NCBI RefSeq assembly: GCF_037126465.1
Contig: NC_088202.1
Location: 30,798,213 to 30,862,212 of the forward strand
Direction of reading: 5' to 3'
DNA length: 64,000 nucleotides
From: Ornithodoros turicata
Taxonomy: Eukaryota > Arthropoda > Arachnida > Ixodida > Argasidae
Shown here piece by piece: positions 10,965 through 24,027 of the stretch. A program made the position numbers and the translations under genes. The notes below the pieces were generated by a model. That model was not told the origin of the DNA. It ran no database searches and saw only the letters and a program-made list of their open reading frames with translations. Positions within the stretch are counted from its first letter, which is position 1. Each line of letters begins with the position of its first letter.

Positions 10965-11123
10965 CGACCAATTAACGCATATTCAACGTAACTGAAACGC
11001 AGCATATATATGTTAATACAAAGTATACGAATGTTGAAATAGCGGGAAAATTAAGAGTAAACTGACAACGTTTCATTCATGTGCCTTGAAGATGCAGATT
11101 AAACGTAAATACGTTTTTAATTA

Positions 11124-12408
11124 CGAGGGTGGTTCCATAAGTTTGCGGCCCGAGGTAGAAAATTTGAAATGAAAATTTTAATTTGAAAATGCGATTAAGG
11201 ACGCGTGGCGCCATCTGTTGGAGGGCCGGAGCACCACCCTCAACCCTCTCCATGCTTTTGTCGGTTGGAGAGCGGCATTTCAAACAGCCAGGGTGCACTC
11301 TTCAGTTAAAATGAAAAAAAATCGAGTACCGCGCTGTGATAAGACTTTCGCCTAAAGAAATTAAAGCGCGACCGGACAACTTGTACAGGGCAGCCTCTCC
11401 GTCGTACACAACGGTAAAAGACTGGGCTAAGCAGTTTCGACTGGGGCGACAGTCCATTGACGATGATCCACGCGATGGTCGTCCAGTGGAAGTAGTGACA
11501 CAAGAAAATGTGTCTCTTGTCGAGGAGGAAGTGCTGAGCGACAGGCGTCTGAAGGTGAAGGAAATCTCAGAAAGGCTGGGGCTTTCCAAAACAACCGTTT
11601 TTCGCATCATCGGCGAGGGCCTTCACATGAAGAAGGTCAGTGCGAGATGGATGCCACGACTTCTCTCGTCAGTTCAAAAGCAACAGCGCGTCGTCTGTGC
11701 CAAAGAGTATTTGAAGCTCTGTCAAGAGAACGAAGAAGAAATATTGAAGTCAATTGTCACAGGGGATGAGACTATGGTGCTCTACTATGATCCCCTTTCG
11801 AAAAAGGAGCCGATGGAATAGCGCAAACCAGGAGAAGCACCCCCAAGAAAAGGCAAGGTCACACAATCCACAAAGAAGATCATGGCAACAATATTTTGGG
11901 ATTGTCACGGGATCCTCCTCATCGACTTCAAAGAGAGGAACACCACAGTGAATGCGACTTATTATGTTTCACTCCTGCACCGACTGCGAGACGCCATCAA
12001 GGAAAAGAGGCGCGGCAGGTTGAATCGAGGTGTCCGGTTGCTCCAGGACAATGCCCCTGTCCGCACGGCTTCTGTTGCCAAGGCTGCACTGAAGGAGTGC
12101 GGCTTCGAAGAAATCCACCACCCACCCTACAGTCCAGACTCTGCACCGAGTGACTACTTGCTGTTCTCAAACTTGAAGAGGGATCTCAGAGGACGGCGAT
12201 TTCAAAACGATAGTGAGGTGCAAGAGGCAGTTTTCCAGCATTTTGCGGACAAAACTTCGGACTATTTTTTCAAGGGTATAAGAATGCTGGTTGAAAGCTG
12301 TCAAAAGTGCATCGAAGTTACTGGTGACTATGTCGAAAAGTGATACACTCGTTTCGTCTCAATGACTATTAAAACTTGGTCGGGACGGAAACTTATGGAT
12401 CACCCTCG
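11124..12408 (+). mobile_element. mariner transposon (TA flanked)
   Basis: The terminal inverted repeats are CGAGGGTGGTTCCATAAGTT at the left and the complement of CGAGGGTGATCCATAAGTTT at the right. TA dinucleotides flank both ends (11122-11123 and 12409-12410). The 1285-bp length is typical for a full-length mariner. It encodes one transposase reading frame carrying lesions. It lies between the arms of the inverted duplication and in neither arm. Confidence 0.85.
11310..12343 (+). pseudogene. mariner transposase, inactivated
   Basis: The frame from 11336 to 12343 gives helix-turn-helix sequence (PSYTTVKDWAKQF, DDPRDGRPVEV), the linker (SARWMPRLLS) and the catalytic domain. Catalytic Asp residues are visible at GDET, LQDNAP and SAPSDY; 34 residues separate the last two, the D,D34D arrangement of mariner. 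There are two lesions: a TAG at 11819-11821 where the family usually has Trp (after EPME), and an A-run length change just after the ATG at 11310 that puts the start out of frame. The rest is intact, so this is a fairly recent death. It would act in the nucleus on its own ends. Confidence 0.85.
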
Positions 12409-12410
12409 TA

Positions 12411-14666
12411 TATACAAAATGTACCCGTTATTGCTGCTGCTGTTCTTGCACAAATAAGCACGACGTCCTCCTGATACTTATAAATAATGACACAGGGATA
12501 CGTTAGCAAACGAGTTTTATTCTTCTTCTTTAGCAGTGGTACGTGTTTTTCATGCTGAGTGTTCCTTATCATGAACTATGAAGAAAATTAACTGACCTCT
12601 GTACTTGTTGAAATTATGTACACTACAACCTCGCGGTAAGCCTGTTTGACGTTCATTCTGCCTTCTTCCTTTGCGAAAATGCCTGCATAGAAATGGACAC
12701 ACATAAAATAGAAAATCTAACAGCTAATTATGTCAGAAAATTTACGTTAGATATTGCGTCTCTAGGCTTGCTCTGTGCTCAGCGTCTGTGTTTCATTCAC
12801 GCATCATCATCGGTGCTGAAATACAAATGACGACGGTTACTACTCCACGGACAAATTTGAAACTGCCAACAACGTTGAATAACAATTGTGGGAACGCACC
12901 ATGTAATAGTGGCCCTATTTGCGCGCTTTACAATGATGGATTCACTGTGTACACACCTGCGCCTTCTACGAATCACTCCAAAGCCGCACACGATGGACGT
13001 GCGAGCACTGGCCGGTAATCTCCTTTTCAGTTGCCTTAGAGAAAGCCCTTCGTAAGCAACTGGTATATCCTCGCAGTGTAAGCAAAATCTGTACTTATCA
13101 ATACGACAGACGCTATCCTACCAGCACAACTCGGTTCACCAGAACAAGCCAAGAGACAAAGAAGAAGGAGCAGCGGAAAGCGATGGTTATTCCGAGGAGC
13201 ATGGCGTCCGGTACAGCTTCCTCGCTTCAATCGTTTGAAATTAACGAACTTGGATTGAATCGGGGATAGGATTTGATTGGCTTCGAAGCAGAAACCCAAA
13301 TAAAACGCTATTCATTCTCGATATCTAGTCTGAGATAGTAGCCACGCGCGAGAGAAAACAGGCGATACGAATGCCGAGAAGAGAACAAAGTGTGCGAAGA
13401 CGCTAATTGATAAACGATAGGCGTATGAGGATGACATGACCGCCGCTGCCAAAACTTTCCATGAGGAACTGGTCTCGGAAGGAATTCGTGGAACCAAGCG
13501 CCGCATATTAATAACGGATTACGATGCACCTTACATAATTACATTCAGGTACGTAGATTTCGAGGTTAAAATCGAGTGGCGGACATGGGCCAAAAATAAT
13601 CATAGGACGGTTACGGTTGTGTAACGCGAATTTCAGAGGCAGCAGCGTCGGCTTTTTGCCGTCATTTTAACCGTCAATTTCTAGTCGAAGCAGTGCATGG
13701 CAAGCCAACGGCAGCGCTGTGAGATCATTCTTGAACCACAAGCGATCGTACACCGAGCAACTCTACCCAAATGGTTTCTCCCTGAATTGCCTAGTGAAGC
13801 CCTTCGTGGCTCCTTCGGCTTTCGCTTGCCTGAGACGCCTTGCCTTCGCTTTGGCGGCGCGTACTGCAGGATCTTGCCAGGGGCGCGAAGCTGTAGTAGC
13901 TGAAAACTCACGTGACCTCCGGAGCTGGACCAATGACTGAGGACTAGCCACCCTACTTTTTTATTTTTTTATTATGTCGCGAATGACGTAAATGACGTGT
14001 CATCCGTTTCTCTCTACTTTCCTCATCTCTGCTCTGCTTCCCGTACTCTTTTCTTGTTCCTTTTTTTTTTCTTCCATGCACCGTTTTTTTTTTTTTTGGT
14101 TCGCGTTTGTCGGAATGCAGTAGGAGTTACAGGAATACGACGGAGCCTTGGTTGTTTTTGTCACATGAAGTATTTTATTGTGCGACATACGGTTATGCAA
14201 GCAAGACGTACACAGGATGACATTAATATTGCTCCAGAATTTGCTTGAAGAAGCCTGATAATGTCGAACTGCCTCTGGCAAGGACTGCTACTGGGAACTG
14301 GAGCTCAGTGGCTGCAAGATGAAAAAAATTGGTATCAGATATACAGTTATGCATGTGAAAGTTGCAATGTAAATAGAAAGAATAAAGGTGCTATTGAAGG
14401 CGAAAAATAAGAACGGTGGTAGGTGGGTTGTGAGAAGCTCGCAGCCATCGGGTGTGATGAGCCACCTTAGTACAAAAAATACCTTTTATTGCGCTACTTC
14501 ACAATGATATATTCAGACCGATTAGCCTGACAATCTTGGCTTTCGCGCTACGTACAGAACAGCTACTAAGTCAACGCGTCGGACGAAACTTGTCGAGCGA
14601 AATCACCAAGAATCAGGCTTACAGTACGCTATATGAACGAAACCAACTGCACCACCTGTGTGGAGT
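12411..14666. other. Unassigned spacer of the inverted duplication
   Basis: No gene recognised. A minus-strand stretch at 13763-13951 encodes an Ala/Arg/Lys-rich helix (PAVRAAKAKARRLRQAKAE) like those seen in transposon-encoded proteins. The sequence at 13604-13636 is repeated exactly at 4441-4473. Long T runs lie near 14060-14100. Confidence 0.35.
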
Positions 14667-15324
14667 ATAGCTGCTGCCCACGGCACACCCGCAACGGTTA
14701 CATTTTGCAGCACGCCTCCCTTGAATGTACTTGTCTCGTATTCAATAGCATGGTCACATTTGCATCACAAGTCCGTATTCGCTGTCATGCGTGGCTATGT
14801 CCCTCCGTTTCAGATTCGTTCCAGACTACGAATTCCACTCTACGTGAGACTACGACGGTTCCAGGCCATCATTATTGGGGGGGGGGGGGGGGGTCTCGAA
14901 GCCCGTAGGCAGGGATGGGGAAACCTAATGTTTAACCTAATGCTTTGAGGGGAGCGATCGCTCCCCCCTCCCCTGTAAATACGACACTGATTCCAGATCA
15001 ATTTGCACGACTTTTTCACTTATGATTTGTTGCGTTTTGTACACCTGCGGACATGGTCCTTGCCTTCTATGATGATGCGGCGTCTCATAGCCATAGCGTC
15101 GCAGCGTGCTTGCGTGGAAGCTACAGAGGTGGTATTGAGGCGTGCGTTTCATTGGTTCTGTTTCTCTCTTAGACGTGTTTTCTCGTCCTTGTTCTCGCCA
15201 GCACCGTTGACGAACCACGTTGGCCTTACTCATTGTGAGGATTCCGTACTATATCGAAAAAGGTTGGTACAAATGATGTGATAAACATGCTCATGCCAGT
15301 ATGTTCACGGGCACTCCCATCAAG

Positions 15325-15330
15325 TTTATT
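15325..15330 (-). terminator. Poly-A signal of glycine-rich gene B
   Basis: TTTATT on the plus strand, i.e. AATAAA on the minus strand, 48 bp past the stop codon of gene B as in gene A. Confidence 0.65.
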
Positions 15331-15377
15331 GCTGTTTTCTATGTACAACAGTCGAGTTCTGGCTCCCTTCGAGATAT

Positions 15378-16776
15378 CTAGCCGTAAAATCCACGGCCAA
15401 AACCTCCGCCGAAGCCTCCATATCCGCCATAACCGCCGAAACCTCCGCCGATACCGCGACCGAAACCACCAATGCCGCCGAAGCCACCGTAACCGCCGCC
15501 GAATCCTCCGATGACACCATAGCCACCGCCGAAGCCACCGTATCCAAGTCCACGACCGAAGCCACCAAATCCGCCGTATCCGCCATAGCCACCGTAGATG
15601 GCTGAAGCCATTGCGAAAGTCACGCAAAGCACAACGATTATGCACTGCAAAAGAAAACAGAAAAATATGAAAATGAGCAAGCGTATGAAAGTTGCCATTT
15701 GTGTGTGTGTGTGTGTTGTACATTAAATTTACTGTTTGCTGAGAGGATGAGATTAGCTCTTGCAGCGTACAGCCATCTTATATTTCATTTTCTCAGATAG
15801 GCGACAACAGGAACAAGAATTGAATGATAAATGGTAATGTCACGAGACGCAATTTTTTGAGGACATGCCAACGTCTGCGAAGACGAGATCTCCTGGAACT
15901 CCGTTACATGTGCTCTTGCTGAACGCAAAACTTTTTGTCCCCTTTCTAAAATAACCGGAAGACGTTAGGTACATGCCACAAACCCGTCGCCTTTTTCAAG
16001 TAACCACTTTTCATTTGAGTGCATGCGTGTTTCGGACAAGATACGACTTTGAAAGCTCATGCTTTGAGAGAGGGGGCTTCTTTGCTTGAGGGGGTGCCAC
16101 GTGGCAATTTAAGGTTTTCTTGCTTTCCCCCGCGTAGAATTCTGGGAATTCTGTCGTGCTTTTCTTATTTAAAAAAAAAAGTGATTTTCTTGCCTGTGGT
16201 TTGACTCTAGCAATATCACCAGAAGCATGCTTCCAATCTACAATACGGGTATAGGCACGGTGGCCAATGGGAAAGCCAGAGCACCCGGTTGTTCGCCCCC
16301 ATGTTTCCGGCTTGGCATTAAAACACATTTCCACGCGTCCCTCAAATAACAATCAAGGTGATACGATAAATATTTCCAGCCGTGACTGGGAGCATGACAT
16401 TTTGTAAACGTTTCCGTTAGGAGTTAGAACATCCGACCAGTTTAGCAGTGTTAGCAGCCTGGAGTCTACGTGGGACCACCAGGCAAAAATGAGTTATGTT
16501 AGTTAGTAATATTAGTTACATAATATTCAAACTCTATAGCGTGAAAAAAGGTTGAAGGGAGTCGGAGCTCCAGTCATAACATTCCTCTGAAGACATTCTC
16601 AGTCTGGACATTAGCTGCGACGCACACCCGAAATTCTTATAATACCCCGAGATCAAGAGTGAACCTCTGTCCCTCACGACACGACTAAGCACGCTATCCT
16701 AGAAGCAGCACATCAGGCGTGTGAACAACACACATGTTCTTTCGCCAGCCGAGGGTTCACTTACCGTAGCCTTCAT
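15378..16776 (-). CDS. Secreted glycine-rich peptide B (two exons)
   Basis: CDS complement(join(15378..15644, 16765..16776)), 92 residues. Exon 1 encodes MKAT and ends at the donor GTAAG; exon 2 follows TTTTGCAG. Against gene A, exon 2 differs at only 4 of 267 bases by my count, one of them changing Gly to Val in the middle of the repeat (GGGYGVIGG). The signal peptide, the glycine/tyrosine/phenylalanine repeats and the RGFYG end are identical. The gene points toward gene A (convergent). The good match of the coding exon beside more diverged introns suggests selection or gene conversion. The cell location should be secreted; the function is unknown. Confidence 0.85.
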
Positions 16777-16853
16777 TTTTGGTCTTGGATTTGTTGTCTC
16801 CGAGCAACTTCTCAAGTAAGGTTCGGAATAAATTTTCTCCTAGGACTCAGGGG

Positions 16854-16862
16854 TATATATAC
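16854..16862 (-). promoter_or_regulatory. TATA box of glycine-rich gene B
   Basis: GTATATATA on the minus strand, 78 bp before the gene B start codon, matching the placement in gene A. Confidence 0.6.
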
Positions 16863-17290
16863 TTAACGAACACCTGGTGTGTGTCGAGAAAAAGTCTACA
16901 TTTGTGAACGAGCTTGTTGCCGCATGCTAGTGTGGGCTATATGTCGAGTCGCAATTACGACACGTAATCGTTGTTTACGGGAAGGTGGATGAATTTCCGC
17001 CTCGCTACGAATGTCGCTATGTAGCCTAGTTCACGTTGGCCTTCCACTTTGTCGGCTGAAAGCTGCTTGCTCCTTAGGGTGTTTCCACGGGCGATTTGTT
17101 TATTCATTGTTCTAACGATAGGAAAATGATAGAAAAAATAAGATCACCACTTGAAGCATATGTCATGAAGGCGAGTACGTGGGTTACTAATCGGTTCACA
17201 AACCGATCTAGCAATGTCGCTGTTGCCTGCTTGTTTGCACATCCTTGACCTAGAGTGGTGCTCAAGCGTAATTTCGAAAGCCGCTTAAAG

Positions 17291-20200
17291 GTCAGCTATG
17301 CCGATATCCCAAATAGTCGAAACGGTTGCGATATTCTGAAAGCCCACATCCAGTTCTCCCGAAAATGCACCTTCATTCTCTCAGTTCGGTACAGTACCAT
17401 GTCAAAAAAATAGATAATTCATTCCGAAACACACATGGGCGCAGCCATTTTTATGACGTAGATGCACCCGAACGGGCATTGTGACGTGTACGCGCCTTTC
17501 GTACTTGTCAGTGTATTTCAGCTACGGCTTCTCGTGGCTTCACGTATCTGTGCTTGAAGATGGCGGACAGCCGGGTTCCACCGTTCCGCGATAAGTAAAC
17601 AGTGCAGCAGCTGCGAACTCATTCGCGAATCAACCTCTGTGCGATGTTGTGACTGGAATTCGTCGTTTGTGTTTTGTGAGCACGTACAATTTGTATCAAG
17701 TCGCGTCTGCGTTAGCCCCTTTACAGCACTTGCCCATTGTAGAGACTGACGTTTCGACAGCCGTGTTAGCAAGAAAATGCCGACAGCGTTTTATTCCTGC
17801 AGGAAAAAATTGTGCTATGTAGTTTGAGAAACCGCATACTGCTATGGGACAAGTTTTACGTACGATTTATCAATGTGCAACAGCGTCGGCGATGGTATGT
17901 AGCGACGAGAGACGTAAAACGAAATACAAATCACATTTTAAACTTTTTGTGGGATTCTGCGCATTTTCCAGAAGCTTTCTTTGAATCACACCCCCACGCT
18001 GCGTTGTGTGGCACGCTACAAACTACTGCATTTTATGTCTAACATCTGGATATTGTTTGTAATGAGCACCGTCGCACAAAAACATGCACACGAAAGCTCC
18101 AGTAGCCATGTGGATGCACACTATGCAGACGCAAAAGAAGTACCAGAGCACATATTGCCACTTAGAAATGGTGTTTTTAGAAATGTGGTGTCTGAAGAGT
18201 TAGGGCATAGCATAGATCCTAGAAATCAGGTGCACCTGATCCTTCTGTAGAGTGCTCTTTCAATTCACAACTCAGCCCATGGGGTGTAAAAGTGTTAGAG
18301 GCAATTATGTGACTTGTCGTCCTGGGTGACATCACTGGTCAGCCTCGGAATTAATTCCGTGCTCAGGAATTATCGTACAAATCACTTTGTATGCAGGACA
18401 TGATAAGCAATATGTAAGTTGCAACCTTGTCTGCAGCATTCTCGATGGCCTCTTACCTTTACAGTCAGAGACACGTTACCAAACCATTTAAAAAGGGCAC
18501 TCTTACAGGGGCCGTGTAACTTGAGGTTTGAATTTATAAAAATATAAGTATACAATATGTAATATGAAATTTATATAAAATAAAAAATAACATTTATAAA
18601 AAAATTTATAAAAAATAAATAAAAAGGCTTCATGGAAGCAATCCGTTAGCATACCCATTGCACATGAAGCACAATTATATATGCTTGGACATCATCTAAT
18701 TAATCTTCTGAACCATATGTGTGGCTGCATACGAAATTTTTTATGCGCATGCTCTACCTTCCTATTCCTACATGTGCACACAAATAACAGTGAATATATG
18801 TGAAGTAGCAAAAAGCAAATAACAGTGAATATATGTGAAGTGGCAAAAAGCAACGCTAGACTCTACCATCATTATGCCCCTTTAACTTTTCCACATTTAT
18901 TTCTAGTGAACAGGGAATATCTCACTAGAAAAGAAGACATTTGTGCATTGTTTGGCAAGCAAATAAATATATTTATTTACATTTTCCATCAATCAACAAT
19001 GTTGTGACCTGGTGCAAATATTAATGTCAACAAGGAAAGTACTTACAAATTATTCCTATGTGCTCAAATGCAGATATGACAATTCTGTTTTTGTACCTCA
19101 GCACAGTACAGTTTCAAAATTAACAAACTGCATAGCATCAGCAATCTTAAAGTATCTTAAGAGGGGAATCACATAAAGCTCCAATAATAGACTGTGCAAA
19201 CAAAGCTCCAAAAAACAAAGTACTTCAAGAAAAATCTGAATAATCGGTTGCCGTTGTGATATGTACTACTATGCACACTTCATGAAGGGAACATGTTACC
19301 TCGTTGCATTGCCTCCATGTGAGCACTAGAACAGGCAGCTTTTTAGGTCGCTCTTTTCGTTTTTTTCTATTGTCTTTTTTTGTTTTCTGTTTTTGCAATA
19401 GGAAGCATGGCCATAGTGAAACACAAGCAGCCAAGAACAGGATCAGACATCTGCAATGCGACTGCTAGCTCTAAACTGATATATTTATTAGCAGACTCTG
19501 GAATATACACATATATGCTGCTAAGCAAATGACAATTTAACCAATAGAATAACAGACAAGAAAAAAGGGGTTATATATCTTCCCCTCTCCTCATTCTATT
19601 TCACAGGCAGCCCTAGTATCATTCTGAGTGTGTCCGTGCGTTCCCTTTGAGATAACGTATCTCAGACAGAAGCAAATCCAACAGCGGACTGCTTACACAT
19701 GCAACTGCCTTGGATTTCTCTAACCACTTGTTATTTAACCGCTGCCTTGAGCTGTGTGTTCTGGAAATTTAGGCAGCATCCAGAGTCCCTGCAATGTGTT
19801 GCCATGTTTCTCGAGGGCACCAAAAGTCTGTCCTTGGCTGCCTGTGTTTCACTATGGCTCTCAGATACAAACTACCCCATTTCAACACAGTAGAAAACAC
19901 AGATTTGTAAATAGCATCTGTTGATTGCACTGTACATACCCCCCATATAAAGGATCATAGTGGATACTACATCTCGTGCGATAATGTCAGGAACACAAAA
20001 AAGCTAGATTTGAAACCACTCTTACGTCGTAGTAGTAGTATTTGTGTGAAGCTACGCAATTCCTGTCCTGCAAATAATTTAAACCATATGTTTCATCTGC
20101 CAGCGTGATGATCCCCTGAAAAGCAATTCACACTTGGCGGGAACTACCGGTTCTGAAACCTATCCCTGACATGTGTAGCCATCAGGGAGGAAACCCAAGG

Positions 20201-20526
20201 GCTGCGGTGGAAAAGACAAACACACATGGGCTATGTTCTCACTGTGTATCAGCTGCTCTGGCTACTAAGAAGAACATGTTCCAAATTAATATAACATGGC
20301 TTGACATGAAACGCCGGCGAAAGCTAACCACCGAATTGCCATAACATGACAGTTCCCTTCCTGCATTCATGCGCTACCATTCAACCAACATAAACAGTGT
20401 ACTGAATTTTTTTTATAGCATTACACGTCGTTTGACAGAACTTGAACAAGATTATATAGCACACGATAAAAGTAGAGTGAACATAATGTGCAGAAAAAAT
20501 GGCTAGGAAGCAAGCGAGCTGGTGAA
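17291..20526. other. Unassigned, AT-rich in part
   Basis: No gene or element recognised. 18530-18630 is a run of AT-rich short repeats. A short direct repeat (AACAGTGAATATATGTGAAG) occurs at about 18786 and 18821. Open frames are short and without domains. Confidence 0.4.
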
Positions 20527-20625
20527 GATGATGCATATGTAAAACCCCGAGACTAGGGAACACGAAGGGACGTGTTTGTGTCTGTCCCTTCGTGTTCCCT
20601 AGTCTTGGGGTTTTACATCATGCAT
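20527..20625. repeat. Foldback hairpin 4
   Basis: Arms of about 42 bp (left GTAAAACCCCGAGACTAGGG, right CCCTAGTCTTGGGGTTTTAC) enclose a GTGTTTGTGTCT-like loop, with few mismatches. It would form a strong hairpin. Confidence 0.65.
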
Positions 20626-20884
20626 AATGTGCAGCTTTCCATTCACGCTTAATGGCCGTAGCAGTAATGCATGAAGGCCACTGCTAAGTTGTGTTGAGAA
20701 AGACCACTTTATGTTTGCCATGTCTAGATGAAACGTACCTGACCTGATCCAAATTAACCGTTCTGAGTCTGGAACACACAAAGAGAAAAACGCAACACAC
20801 GCCACAACATGCAACAGATATGCAAATGAGCTGTGGCGAGCTCCACCTTGGGACAAAGTCAACAAGTAATTCACCAAAAGTCAA

Positions 20885-21010
20885 TGAGCGCCTGAAATGT
20901 AACATCTCTGACTGGTAGCAGGACGGTCCACGTTCAATTCCTGGTGCCAGCACTGACTGGCTTTTTCATGAATTATTTGTTGGAGTTTCGATGTACTTGA
21001 GAACCATTCG
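20885..21010 (+). repeat. tRNA-derived SINE-like copy, second family
   Basis: A tRNA-like head with a box-B-like motif (CGTTCAATTCC near 20932) is followed by CTTTTTCATGAATTA. The copy at 38417-38560 has the same order. The A box is poorly preserved. Confidence 0.4.
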
Positions 21011-21204
21011 TTAACCATTGTATCCTCAGAAGGTGATGAGGGTTTGTCATCCCAAAGAGACTTCCTTTCTGGCATGTGTCCTTATGGATGCTCATCACTG
21101 CAGAAAAAAAAAAAAAAACATTTAATGACAAGAAATGGATAGTCGTATTTAGTGTATAATGATTGTGTACAACAGAAAGAAGACTTTCTATTCTATTTCT
21201 TTCA

Positions 21205-21435
21205 GCTATGAGCGGCGTACAGACGTGGACAGCAGGAAGGAGTGGGGGACAGGGGGGTTAGTATGCGTCCTCGGCCGATTTCAGAGGGAACTGTGCCAAC
21301 ATTTGTCTGGAAAGTCTTCGGAAAATCCAGGGAAAACCTCAGACAGCGCAACCGATGACAGGATTCGAACCCGTGTCACCTCCCAGTCTCGGCGTGGAAA
21401 GCGATTATCCTAACCACTACGCCACGGGAGCTGGT
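21205..21435 (-). repeat. tRNA-derived SINE, first family (copy 1)
   Basis: On the minus strand it starts CCCGTGGCGTAGTGGTTAGG (tRNA A box), then carries the B box GGGTTCGAATCC, and ends CTGTACGCCGCTCATAGC. Three other copies are in the window (32941, 39775/44816, 46375). tRNA-derived SINEs of this kind are known in ixodid ticks; identity with a named family needs comparison. Confidence 0.8.
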
Positions 21436-24027
21436 GGGTTGATATCTGCTAACAGGAAACAGGTACAGGGAACACCAAGCTTCCTGGCCAACGTTATTCC
21501 CATGCCAACGCAAGTTATCATGCTACATGGGTCAGCTACCAGAGGCGCTCTGAACGTGGTCAAGTCAATTACAGACATCGGACGACAAAAGCTTCGCTTT
21601 ACGCGTTGACCATGAGGGCCCAAGTCTATGTGGTCGTGACGTCATTGCAGCGCTGGATCTGCTTGCCGTCAACGTGAATGCCGTTGACAGTGAAGGCAAG
21701 GTGCCCTTCTGATGCAGAAAGTCAAATCCCTTTTTGAGCCAGGAATCGGGCTTATGGTAGGTCAACCTGCTCATCTACATTTGATGCAAGGCATAACGCC
21801 CAAGTTCTGACAAGCAAGGTCCGTATGTAACGCGCGACGAAGTGTCCGTGGAACTCTATCGGCTGTGCGAAGCGGGAGTGCTCACGCCGGTGACCCATTC
21901 CGAATGCGCAACACCTATGGCGCCCGTCATGAAGAAAAATTGCACAGTAAGGATATGCGGCGATTTCAAGGTTACGCTGAACCAAGTCTGTGATGTTGAG
22001 CAATATTCTCTCCGAAGATTGAAGACATGTTTGTGCCACTTAATGGAGCGGAGTGCTTTTCGAAATTGGACTACGCGACGCATACCAGCAGATTCCACTT
22101 GATGAAAACTCACAGAGAGTCGCGGTAATAAACGGACATCGAGACCTGTCTACAACTACAAGCGTCTACCATATGGCATCTATTCTCCACCCGCGATCTT
22201 CCAGCGTCGGATGGAATCCTTACTGAGAGAAATTCCTGGAACGCATGTCTTTCCCGATGACATTCTGATAGGAGAACGGGAGGCGAACTTCGGAGAAACT
22301 CTGCGCTGGGTGCCTCGAGCGTCTACAGGACAACGGTGTTCGCCTGAGGGAGGACGAATGTGAGTTTCACAAACTGGGAAATTTCGTACTTGGGACATCG
22401 CATTGACAAAAGAGCATTTCACCCCAAAGGAAAGAAGCTGAGAGCAATAGTAGGAGCGCCAGCGCCGAAAGATGTGCAAGAATTGAGATCTTTCTTGGGA
22501 CTGCTTACTTACTACCGCAGCTTCATTCGTAACATATCCTTCTTGCTCACACCCTTGTACGACCTACTGAAAAATGATTTCGTCTGGGAACGGAATACTG
22601 CCCAAGAGAAGCATTCAAAAAGGCGAAAGATGTGTTGGTAAATTCTGGATTTCTAACACATTTTGATCCGTCCCGAGAACTTCAGCTTGAGTGCGACGCA
22701 TCACCGTACGGAATAGCGGCAGTTCTATCACACTGCATCGATGGGCAAGATAAACCAATTGCGTTCTGATTGAGAACTCTCTCGGTGGCAGGACTACTCC
22801 CACCTGGAGAAGGGAGCGTTGGCACTTGTATTCGGAGTCACGCGATTCAGAGGCTACCTCTGGGGCCGACAATTCACTCTCCGGACAGACCACAAACCTT
22901 TGGTAGGGCTCTTCAAAGAAAGCAAAGCTATATCACAAACGGCAGCCAGCAGAATTCAGCGATGGGCTTTGACACTGAGCGGCTACAATTACCAAATTGA
23001 ATATAAACCTGGACGTCAAAACGGCAATGCGGATGCACTAAGCCGCCTTCACATAAAAAGAACTGCAACCGAGGAAGAACTCGCAGGTTCAGAAGCAGTA
23101 TGTCCTATCCAAATCCTGGAGGAGGGGCCAATGCGAGCAAAGCAGCTAGCCGACTTGACAAACCAAGATGCTACCTTGTCAGCACTCAATGATGCCATAC
23201 AGCGGGGATGACCACATATGCTACAAAGCAAGGAATTGCAACCGTGTTGGTCTGGAAGAGATGAGCTTTCAACGGACGAAGGACTGATCACCTGGGGAAG
23301 GAGGTTAATTATCCCAGAAAAAGCAGGTCATGCAATGCTACTGGAACTTCACTCTACACACTGTGGAACTGTAACAATGAAAGCTGTAGCAATATCACTA
23401 TTCTTGTGGCCCGGAATCGATGGTGACATCGAAAGTGCGGCACGGCACTGACTGGAATGTCAACAGGCACAGCCAATGCCAGCAGCAAACGAACCTCTGT
23501 CCTGGCAATCGACAACTATAAGATGGTCACGCGTGCATATTGATTATGGCGGGCCAATCGAGAGAATGATGCTACTCATCGTAGTGGACAGCTTCTCACT
23601 TTGGATTGAAGCAATTCCGGTTAAGAATGCTTCGTCTGAGGAAACGGTGAAGGAACTTCGTAGTGTATTCGCACGTTTTGGGATTTCCACACTGCGTATT
23701 GTCAGACAACGGGACGCCATTCACATGAAAACCATTCCAGGATTTTGTGAAAGCTAATCGGATACGACATATTCGTACAGCCCCATACCACCCGCTGTCA
23801 AACGGACTAGCAGAAAGGGCGGTACACACGGTGAAGGATGCGTTGAAGAAAATGAAGACTGAGGATTTGCGCACAAAGGTGGACCGCTGGTTGCATTCAT
23901 ACTATCTCCAAACACTGTGTCCGGCAAATCACCCTCGGAAATGCTACTTAGGTACAACATCAGGTCAAGACTGGACCTCATCAGAGTCCGAGAACTGCAC
24001 AATTGAAGCTATCTCAAAACCTGACCA

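Larger units (their letters stand above)
14667..17290 (-). repeat. Inverted duplication, right arm
   Basis: Reverse-complement partner of 6955-10676, carrying glycine-rich gene B on the minus strand. The arm keeps the TATA box, intron, poly-A signal and poly-G repeat in the same order, but lacks the roughly 1.07-kb block found at 9170-10240 in the other arm. The inner edge is near GCTGCTGCCCACGGC. Confidence 0.8.
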
